From: an uncultured Desulfovibrio sp.
Lineage (GTDB): Bacteria > Desulfobacterota > Desulfovibrionia > Desulfovibrionales > Desulfovibrionaceae
Reading direction: 5' to 3'
Assembly: GCF_949282365.1 (NCBI RefSeq)
Contig: NZ_CASDOY010000034.1
Coordinates: 1-20,891, forward strand
Length of the DNA: 20,891 nt
Below the pieces are notes generated by a model that was given only the letters and a program-made list of their open reading frames with translations, ran no database searches and was not told the DNA's origin. This document shows positions 1 to 9,553 of the stretch, in pieces (position 1 is the stretch's first letter; each line of letters begins with the position of its first letter). A program made the position numbers and the translations under genes.

Positions 1-36
1 ATCAGGAGCGGCCTTTCCTCTCTCTTTTCGGTCCAT
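1..36 (-). CDS. possible 5' end of a further minus-strand gene (partial)
   Basis: An ATG on the minus strand at 36 opens a frame of 12 codons (MDRKERGKAAPD) that runs off the left edge without a stop. It lies 137 bases beyond the fmt stop in the same direction. No strong Shine-Dalgarno sequence precedes it, and twelve codons are too few to judge coding. From memory, Desulfovibrio fmt is often followed by a DUF116 gene, which would fit, but nothing in these residues proves it. Confidence 0.22.
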   Translation of the reverse strand, partial: MDRKERGKAAPD

Positions 37-73
37 GTGCGCTGTCACTGCCCGTCAGTCAGCGACGGGGACG

Positions 74-85
74 GGTGACGTCACC
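74..85. promoter_or_regulatory. perfect 12-bp palindrome, candidate operator
   Basis: GGTGACGTCACC is a perfect palindrome in the stretch between the fmt stop and the left edge, 38 bases upstream of the possible next minus-strand start. A dimeric regulator could bind it. No matching promoter was convincing, so its role is open. Confidence 0.3.
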
Positions 86-121
86 TGGATAACATTTTTT
101 CGGGGTTGGGGGCGTGGGGGA

Positions 122-149
122 AGGGGCAGTTTTTACAAAAAACGCCCCT
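122..149 (-). terminator. hairpin downstream of fmt, possible terminator
   Basis: AGGGGC and GTTTTT (122-127, 129-134) pair with AAAAAC and GCCCCT (138-149) around a three-base loop, with one bulged base. The 12-bp stem starts 25 bases after the fmt stop. The T-rich part lies inside the stem and no U-tract follows on the minus strand, so it is not a classical intrinsic terminator; it may instead protect a 3' end. Confidence 0.4.
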
Positions 150-173
150 GCCCCCACAAAAAAATATCCCGCC

Positions 174-1163
174 CTACTCGCCAAGAGGCACGGCCGTGCC
201 GCACAGGCCATGCCGCGCCGGGCGCAGATGGCCGTTGACGAAGGCAGCGGCCTCCATGTCCTTGCGGCCCTGGGGGCGTACCACCAGCAGGCGGTACCAG
301 CGATCGGCGCAGGCCACGCAGAGGCCCTTTTTGTCCGTGCGCAGGCTGCCGGGCGCGACCCCACTGCAGGGCTCGTCGATCCTGCCGGGCTGGAGCAGCA
401 GGGGCAGCGGCTCCTCCTGCCCGTCGAAGCGGGCCAGCAGACGCGCACCGGGCCAGGGCGTCACGCCGCGGATGCGGGCGTGGACCTCCACGGCCGGACG
501 GCTCCAGTCGATATGGCCGTCCTCCTTGGTCAGCTTGGCGGCATAGGTGACGCGGCTCTCGTCCTGATCTTCGGCGTGGGCACTGCCGTCGGCGAGCTGG
601 TCCAGCACCGTGAGCAGCAGCTCGCCGCCGGCCTCGGCCAGGGCGTCGTGCAAACTGCCCGCCGTATGTTCGCCGATGGGCAGCTCGCACCGGGCATAGA
701 CCGGCCCGGCGTCGAGGGCGGGCACGATGCGCATGATGGACACGCCCGTCACGGCCCCGGGCTGCCAGTTCTCCATGACGGCGCGCTGGATGGGCGCGGC
801 GCCGCGATAACGGGGCAACAGGGAGGTATGCACGTTGAGGGTGTCCAGCGTGGGGATGTCCAGCACGGCCTGCGGCAAAATGAGGCCGTAGGCGGCCACC
901 ACCAGCAGGTCGGGCTCAAGGGCCGCCAGCCCGTCCACCGCGCCTTCCTGACGGAAGTTCAGGGGCTGGCACACGGGCAGGCCCAGCTCCAGGGCCAGCT
1001 TTTTCACCGGCGAGGGCGTGAGCTTGTGGCCCCGGCCGGCAGGCCGGTCGGGCTGGGTATAGACGGCCACCACCTGGCCGCCGGGCCACCGGACCAGCCG
1101 CCGCAGCACGGCGGCGGCCAAGTCCGGGGTCCCCATGAAGACTATCCTTTGCGCTTGAGCCAT
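174..1163 (-). CDS. fmt: methionyl-tRNA formyltransferase
   Basis: Cytosolic enzyme that transfers a formyl group from 10-formyl-tetrahydrofolate to Met-tRNA(fMet) for translation initiation. The 329-residue length is usual for the family. The N-terminus RIVFMGTPDLAAAVL (6-20) is the typical opening strand. The folate-site signature LNVHTSLLPRYRGAAPIQ begins at residue 109, giving catalytic Asn110 and His112, with Asp151 in the PALDAG stretch completing the Asn-His-Asp set. The C-terminal tRNA-binding domain includes RIRGVTPWPGA. The start at 1163 is preferred over an internal Met (residue 10) because family homology begins upstream of that Met. It overlaps the 3' end of def by 22 bases, implying translational coupling; def then fmt is a widespread pair. 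Confident. Confidence 0.96.
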   Translation of the reverse strand: MAQAQRIVFMGTPDLAAAVLRRLVRWPGGQVVAVYTQPDRPAGRGHKLTPSPVKKLALELGLPVCQPLNFRQEGAVDGLAALEPDLLVVAAYGLILPQAVLDIPTLDTLNVHTSLLPRYRGAAPIQRAVMENWQPGAVTGVSIMRIVPALDAGPVYARCELPIGEHTAGSLHDALAEAGGELLLTVLDQLADGSAHAEDQDESRVTYAAKLTKEDGHIDWSRPAVEVHARIRGVTPWPGARLLARFDGQEEPLPLLLQPGRIDEPCSGVAPGSLRTDKKGLCVACADRWYRLLVVRPQGRKDMEAAAFVNGHLRPARHGLCGTAVPLGE

Positions 1164-1654
1164 TTCTTCACCCGGGTATCGTACAGGGAACGGCGCAGGC
1201 GCCCGATGCGGTCGATGAAGAGCGTGCCGTCCAGATGGTCGGCCTCGTGCTGGATGACGATGGCGGCAAAGCCTTCCAGGTCTTCCTCCACGATCTTGCC
1301 GTCCAGATCCATGTAACGCAGGTGCACGCGCTCGGCACGCTGCACGTCGGCCCGGTAGTTGAGGGGCACGGAGAGGCAGCCTTCCTGGCGGCTGACCACG
1401 GTCTCCTCGCTCAGGGCCAGTTCGGGATTGATGACGACCCGGGGCTGCTTCTCCTCATCCTGCGCGGCGGGGTCCATGACCAGCATGCGGATATTGCGAC
1501 CCACCTGGGGCGCGGCCAGGCCCACGCCGGGGGCCTGGTACATGGTTTCCAGCATGTCGGCGGCCAGCTGGCGGATCTCGTCGGTGATCTCCGTCACGGG
1601 CACGCATGTTTCCTTCAGGCTGGCAGCGGGATAGGTCACAATATCCAGGATCAT
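1142..1654 (-). CDS. def: peptide deformylase
   Basis: Metalloenzyme (usually Fe2+) that removes the N-formyl group from nascent proteins, undoing the mark that the product of the next gene, fmt, enables. All three family motifs are present in the 170-residue protein: GVGLAAPQ (43-50), EGCLSVP (91-97) with metal ligand Cys93, and QHEADHLDG (135-143) with ligands His136 and His140 and catalytic Glu137. The length is normal. GGGAGG lies five bases upstream of the ATG and supports the start. It begins 12 bases after the aspS stop and overlaps fmt at its end, so it belongs to the same minus-strand transcript. Confidence 0.97.
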   Translation of the reverse strand: MILDIVTYPAASLKETCVPVTEITDEIRQLAADMLETMYQAPGVGLAAPQVGRNIRMLVMDPAAQDEEKQPRVVINPELALSEETVVSRQEGCLSVPLNYRADVQRAERVHLRYMDLDGKIVEEDLEGFAAIVIQHEADHLDGTLFIDRIGRLRRSLYDTRVKKWLKRKG

Positions 1655-1666
1655 GGCATCCTCCCG

Positions 1667-3523
1667 CTAGGCCTGGGCGTTCTCGGCGGGCTTGGCGGCT
1701 TCCTTGTCGGTCTCGCGCAGGCGCAGGCCCAGTTCACGCAGCTGGCGCGCGGACACCGTGGAGGGCGCCTCGGTCATCAGGCAGGTGGCCTTCTGGGTCT
1801 TGGGGAAGGCGATGACGTCGCGGATGCTGGAAGCACCGGAAAGCAGCATCACCAGACGGTCCAGACCGAAGGCCAGACCGCCGTGCGGCGGCGCGCCGTG
1901 TTCCAGGGCCTGCATGAGGAAACCGAACTGGGCCTCGGCCTGTTCGGGGGTGAAGCCCAGGGCCTTGAACATGTGGCGCTGCACTTCGGCGGAGTGGATG
2001 CGGATGGAACCGCCGCCCACTTCGTTGCCGTTGAGCACCATGTCATAGGCACGGGCCAGGGCGCGGGCCGGGTCGCTGTTCATGAGCTCCAGATGGCCGG
2101 GCGCGGGCGAGGTGAAGGGATGGTGGCAGGCCACATAGCGTTTTTCTTCCTCGCTGTATTCGAACAGCGGGAAGTCCGTCACCCAGAGGAAGTTGAAGGT
2201 ATTTTCGGGGATCAGGCCCAGCTGGTTGCCCAGATGCACGCGCAGGTTGCCCAAGGCGGCATTGACCATGGCGGGCTCGCCGGCCTGGAAGAAGACGATG
2301 TCGCCCACCTTGAGGTCCAGGGCCTCACGGATGCCGGCGCGTTCTTCTTCGGACAGGAACTTGGCGATGGGCGACTGCCATTCGTTCTCCTTGATCTTGA
2401 TCCAGGCCAGGCCCATGGCGCCGTAGATCTTGACGAACTCGGTGTAGGCGTCGATCTCCTTGCGGGTCATGGTCTCGCCGCCGGGCACCTTCATGGCCTT
2501 GACCAGCCTGGCCTGGGCGAAGAGCTTGAAGCCGGAGCCGCGCACGATGTCGGTGATGTCCACCAGTTCCAGACCGAAGCGGGTATCGGGCTTGTCCACC
2601 CCGTAGCGGCGCATGGCTTCCTCGTACTTCATGCGCGGGAAGGGACGGGGGATGTCCATGCCCATGACGTCATGGAAGACGCGGGCCATGAGGCCCTCGG
2701 CCATGGTCATGACCTTTTCCTCGTCCACGAAGCTCATCTCGATATCCACCTGGGTGAATTCGGGCTGGCGGTCGGCGCGCAGGTCCTCGTCGCGGAAGCA
2801 GCGCACGATCTGGAAATAACGGTCGAAGCCGCCCACCATGAGCAGCTGCTTGAACAGCTGGGGCGACTGCGGCAGGGCGTAGAACTGGCCGGGATTGAGA
2901 CGGCTGGGCACCAGGAAGTCACGCGCGCCTTCGGGCGTGGACTTGGTGAGTACCGGCGTTTCCACTTCGATGAAGCCGTCCTCGTCCAGCTGGCGGCGCA
3001 CGGCCTGGGCCACCTTGTGGCGCAGGCGCAGGTTGGCCTGCATGCGCGGACGGCGCAGGTCCAGATAGCGCCAGGCCAGGCGCAGGTTCTCGCCGGCGTC
3101 GCAGCGTTCCTCGATGGCGAAGGGCGGCGTCTTGGAAGTGTTGAGCAGCTTCCATTCATGCACCACCACTTCGATGGCGCCGGTGACCAGATTGGGATTG
3201 GTCATGCCCTCGGGGCGGGGACGCACCACGCCTTTGATGGCCAGCACATATTCGGAACGCAGGATGTGCGCGTTCTCGTGCGCGGCAGGAGCGATGTCGG
3301 GGCTGAAGACCACCTGGGTCAGGCCCTCGCGGTCGCGCAGGTCCACAAAGATGAGGCCGCCGTGGTCGCGGCGGTACTGTACCCAGCCCATGAGGCAGAC
3401 CGTCTGTCCGTCATTGTCCAGGGTCAGCTGGCCGCAGGTATGGCTGCGGGTCCAGTCGCCGAGGTCTTCGATGAACTTCTGGTGCTCCTGCTGCACGTCC
3501 AGGCTTTGCGTTTGTTCAGTCAT
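1667..3523 (-). CDS. aspS: aspartyl-tRNA synthetase, bacterial type
   Basis: Class II synthetase that activates aspartate with ATP and charges tRNA(Asp). The 618 residues follow the bacterial AspRS plan: N-terminal OB-fold anticodon domain (about 20-130, with GWVQYRRDHGGLIFVDLRD), catalytic core with motif 1 around 186-206, motif 2 RCFRDEDLRADRQPEFTQVD (241-260), a GAD insertion domain, then motif 3 GGLAFGLDR (548-556). The tail after about 607 is short and Glu/Ala-rich. The start codon overlaps the hisS stop by one base (TAATG), so translation is probably coupled; the Shine-Dalgarno match is weak. I cannot tell by eye whether it is discriminating or also charges tRNA(Asn). Confidence 0.97.
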   Translation of the reverse strand: MTEQTQSLDVQQEHQKFIEDLGDWTRSHTCGQLTLDNDGQTVCLMGWVQYRRDHGGLIFVDLRDREGLTQVVFSPDIAPAAHENAHILRSEYVLAIKGVVRPRPEGMTNPNLVTGAIEVVVHEWKLLNTSKTPPFAIEERCDAGENLRLAWRYLDLRRPRMQANLRLRHKVAQAVRRQLDEDGFIEVETPVLTKSTPEGARDFLVPSRLNPGQFYALPQSPQLFKQLLMVGGFDRYFQIVRCFRDEDLRADRQPEFTQVDIEMSFVDEEKVMTMAEGLMARVFHDVMGMDIPRPFPRMKYEEAMRRYGVDKPDTRFGLELVDITDIVRGSGFKLFAQARLVKAMKVPGGETMTRKEIDAYTEFVKIYGAMGLAWIKIKENEWQSPIAKFLSEEERAGIREALDLKVGDIVFFQAGEPAMVNAALGNLRVHLGNQLGLIPENTFNFLWVTDFPLFEYSEEEKRYVACHHPFTSPAPGHLELMNSDPARALARAYDMVLNGNEVGGGSIRIHSAEVQRHMFKALGFTPEQAEAQFGFLMQALEHGAPPHGGLAFGLDRLVMLLSGASSIRDVIAFPKTQKATCLMTEAPSTVSARQLRELGLRLRETDKEAAKPAENAQA

Positions 3524-4794
3524 TAGTTTTTCCCATTGTCAGAATTGCCAGCAAGAAAATCCACCGCGGCATCCAGGGGCAGGGTCTGCTGCTCACCGCT
3601 GTCCATGTCCTTGACCACCACGGCGCCGACGGCCGCCTCGTCAGGACCCATGATGCAGCAGAAACGGGCGTTGGACTTGCCCGCCTGACGCATCAGGCCC
3701 TTGAAGCCGGCGTCGCTGAAATTCATCTCGCCCCTGAGGCCCAGGCCGCGCAGACGCTGCACCAGGCCGAAGCTCAGGTCGCGGCTCTGCGCGTCCATGG
3801 CCACGGCGTAGAAGTCCGGGCGGGGGGCCTCCTCCTCGCCCAGCATGAGGGCCAGGCGCTCCATGCCGCAGGCAAAGCCCACGCCGGGCACGTCGGGACC
3901 GCCCACGCTCCTGACCAGGCCGTCATAACGGCCGCCGCCGGCCACCGCGGCCTGCGCGCCGATGCTTCCGCTTACCACCTCGAAGGTGGTGCGGCAATAG
4001 TAGTCCAGGCCGCGCACCAGACGGTGGTCGATCTCGTAGTTGACCCCGGCGGCGTCCAGCAGGCGCAGCACGGTCTCGAAGTGCGCCTTGCACTCGGGGC
4101 AGTTGTAGTCCAGCAGGCGGGGGGCCTGATCCGTGACGCAGCGGCATTCCTCCTGCTTGCAGTCCAGCACGCGCAGGGGGTTGGTCTCCATGCGGCGGGC
4201 ACAGTCCTCGCAGAGCCGGTCACAGCAGTCCTGCTGGTGCAGATAGTCCACCAGGGCCTGCTTGAACAGCGGGCGGCAGTGGGCGCAGCCCAGGGAGTTG
4301 AGCTTGAGCGTCAGGTCCTTGAGGCCCAGCGCCGTGAGGAAGCGCGTGAGCATGATGATCAGATCCGCGTCGGCATAGGGGCTGTGGGAGCCCAGGCATT
4401 CGCAGTTGATCTGGTGGAACTGGCGCATGCGGCCCTTCTGGGGACGCTCGTAACGGAACATGGGCCCGGTGGTGAACAGGCGGCTCACGGACTCCCGGCT
4501 GTAGCGGGCATCCTCCACATAGGCGCGCATGACCCCGGCCGTGGCTTCGGGGCGCATGGTCATCATGCGGCCCTTGCGGTCCGGGAAGGTGAACATCTCC
4601 TTCTGCACCACGTCGGTCTCTTCACCGATGGAGCGCTTGAAGAGGTCGGTGTACTCCAGCACGGGCGTGCGCAGCTCCACGAAGCCGTAACGGCCGAAGA
4701 TCTCGCGCGCGGTATTCTCCATGCGGGTGAACAGATCGCTCTGCGGCGGGTACATGTCCGCAAAGCCCTTGATGCGATTAGCGATAACAGCCAT
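3523..4794 (-). CDS. hisS: histidyl-tRNA synthetase with cysteine-rich insert
   Basis: Class II synthetase charging tRNA(His). At 423 residues it is normal length. It shows the N-terminal IKGFADMYPP opening, MRPEATAG (80-87; the usual Gly is Ala), the histidine-specific RGLDYY (261-266) and GGGRYDGLV (286-294), and an anticodon-binding C-terminal domain. The ATG at 4794 is chosen over an upstream in-frame ATG at 4833 because GAGG lies seven bases before it and homology starts there; it leaves a 14-base gap after purF. Between residues 170 and 235 there are eleven cysteines, including three C-x2-C pairs (170/173, 195/198, 232/235), suggesting a zinc-binding insert. Similar cysteine-bearing HisRS occur in anaerobes as far as I recall. 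Confidence 0.96.
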   Translation of the reverse strand: MAVIANRIKGFADMYPPQSDLFTRMENTAREIFGRYGFVELRTPVLEYTDLFKRSIGEETDVVQKEMFTFPDRKGRMMTMRPEATAGVMRAYVEDARYSRESVSRLFTTGPMFRYERPQKGRMRQFHQINCECLGSHSPYADADLIIMLTRFLTALGLKDLTLKLNSLGCAHCRPLFKQALVDYLHQQDCCDRLCEDCARRMETNPLRVLDCKQEECRCVTDQAPRLLDYNCPECKAHFETVLRLLDAAGVNYEIDHRLVRGLDYYCRTTFEVVSGSIGAQAAVAGGGRYDGLVRSVGGPDVPGVGFACGMERLALMLGEEEAPRPDFYAVAMDAQSRDLSFGLVQRLRGLGLRGEMNFSDAGFKGLMRQAGKSNARFCCIMGPDEAAVGAVVVKDMDSGEQQTLPLDAAVDFLAGNSDNGKN

Positions 4795-4808
4795 GAAAAA
4801 ACCTCGGA

Positions 4809-6215
<1,407 letters not shown>

Positions 6216-6299
6216 AGCGTTCCCTCACTGCCAGCGCAAAAAGTGTCCTTGTCTCCTCCGCCCTTGCGGCGGGACCGTCGTCCCTCCCCCGCTCCCGGC

Positions 6300-6322
6300 C
6301 CTGTCTTTGCCGGAAAGACAGG
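6300..6322 (-). promoter_or_regulatory. inverted repeat in the purF leader, candidate operator or RNA hairpin
   Basis: CCTGTCTTT (6300-6308) and AAAGACAGG (6314-6322) are perfect 9-bp arms around a five-base loop. It lies about 20 bases after the start expected from the candidate promoter and 85 bases before the purF ATG. No U-tract follows on either strand, so a protein-binding site or leader hairpin is likelier than a terminator. Confidence 0.4.
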
Positions 6323-6355
6323 CGCGACCAGCGCACGGCGGTACAAAGGGCGTGT

Positions 6356-6383
6356 CATATAACGGCGGGCCGCGCATTGCAAG
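6356..6383 (-). promoter_or_regulatory. candidate sigma-70 promoter of purF
   Basis: On the minus strand, CTTGCA (6378-6383) and TATATG (6356-6361) are separated by 16 bases, resembling -35 and -10 boxes. Transcription would begin near 6348 and give a leader of about 130 bases. The boxes are only moderate matches, and the site overlaps the stem of a plus-strand hairpin. Confidence 0.35.
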
Positions 6384-6406
6384 TCCGCGCCCGCGCCGTT
6401 TTTTCC
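6361..6406 (+). terminator. plus-strand terminator-like hairpin
   Basis: AACGGCG (6361-6367) pairs with CGCCGTT (6394-6400), with further G-C pairing inside, and runs directly into a T6 tract (6399-6404) on the plus strand. No plus-strand gene precedes it, so it may end antisense transcripts or be fortuitous. Read on the minus strand it lacks a clear U-tract. Confidence 0.35.
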
Positions 6407-6477
6407 ATGCCGCCCGCCTCTCCCCGGGGCGGGCCTTCGGGGCAGCTCCCGCCGTCACCAGGGCCCGGAGCGGCCGC

Positions 6478-6510
6478 AAAGGGAGCGACGGCCCGTGCCG
6501 CCGCTCTCCC
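6478..6510 (-). terminator. candidate terminator of gyrA
   Basis: On the minus strand, GGGAG and CGGC arms pair with GCCG and CTCCC around a four-base loop with small internal bulges, 15 bases after the gyrA stop, followed by only three T residues. The stem is strong, the U-tract poor. Confidence 0.42.
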
Positions 6511-6525
6511 GTATCGTATCCTGTC

Positions 6526-9087
<2,562 letters not shown>

Positions 9088-9102
9088 GTTTGCCTCGCAG
9101 GT

Positions 9103-9129
9103 AAAAAAGCGTAGCGGGAGCGGCTCCCG
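9103..9129 (-). terminator. hairpin and T-tract just upstream of gyrA
   Basis: On the minus strand CGGGAG (9124-9129) pairs with CTCCCG (9115-9120) across a three-base loop, followed after six bases by T6 (9103-9108). It ends 15 bases before the GTG of gyrA. It could end the upstream gyrB transcript, or act as an attenuator that sets how much gyrA is made from it. Confidence 0.5.
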
Positions 9130-9232
9130 TCGTCGTTTGCGTTATGGTCGCGCGTCCATCATGCGCGCTGCCTGCCGTTTCGCGCGTCGCCGTGCCCCCC
9201 GGGGCCTGGCGGGCGTCCGCGCCAAACGGCCG

Positions 9233-9544
9233 TCAGGCGGCCATCCAGTAGCGGCCCCAGCTCCAGACCAGGAGCAGCATGCTCCCCTCGCTGAGGCAGA
9301 TGCGGATCACGGCGGGCAGGAGACGGCGCAGGTCCCCCGCGCAGCGGGAGCGGACCAGGGAAAAGACGAAGATGTTGCTGAACGCCACGGCCATGCTCAG
9401 GGGATAGGCCATGGCGGCCGCCCGGGGCAGGCCCTCCAGGGCCACGTTGAGCCAGAAGCACATGGCCGCGCAGACGAGCCAGCCCGCCACCGCGATGACC
9501 GCGCCGGCGAAGCCGGCCCGCTTTTCCTTTGCCGTTTCCCGCAT
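9233..9544 (-). CDS. small membrane protein of unknown function in the gyrase locus
   Basis: A 103-residue protein that I do not recognise. It begins with a positively charged MRETAKEKRA, then shows three probable membrane helices at about 11-36, 43-64 and 76-95, joined by short charged loops, and ends in WSWGRYWMAA. It starts nine bases after the gyrB stop and has a strong ribosome site (AGGAGAGGAG directly before the ATG), which together with its hydrophobic pattern argues that it is a real, co-translated gene. A 145-base gap with a terminator-like hairpin separates it from gyrA. Nothing in the sequence indicates a catalytic role; a small integral membrane protein is all that can be said. 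Confidence 0.75.
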   Translation of the reverse strand: MRETAKEKRAGFAGAVIAVAGWLVCAAMCFWLNVALEGLPRAAAMAYPLSMAVAFSNIFVFSLVRSRCAGDLRRLLPAVIRICLSEGSMLLLVWSWGRYWMAA

Positions 9545-9553
9545 GCTCCTCTC

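Larger units (their letters stand above)
6216..6525. other. purF-gyrA intergenic region (310 bp)
   Basis: No gene is convincing here on either strand. It holds a GC-rich hairpin just past the gyrA stop, a plus-strand terminator-like structure, a candidate minus-strand promoter for purF and a short perfect inverted repeat in the expected purF leader. The base composition is pyrimidine-rich on the plus strand near 6250-6300. Confidence 0.7.

Noticed and set aside
1235..3526. 763-codon plus-strand open frame opposite def and aspS
   Set aside because: It lies antisense to genes with full family motifs and its His/Gly/Val-rich translation is typical of the complement of high-GC codons.
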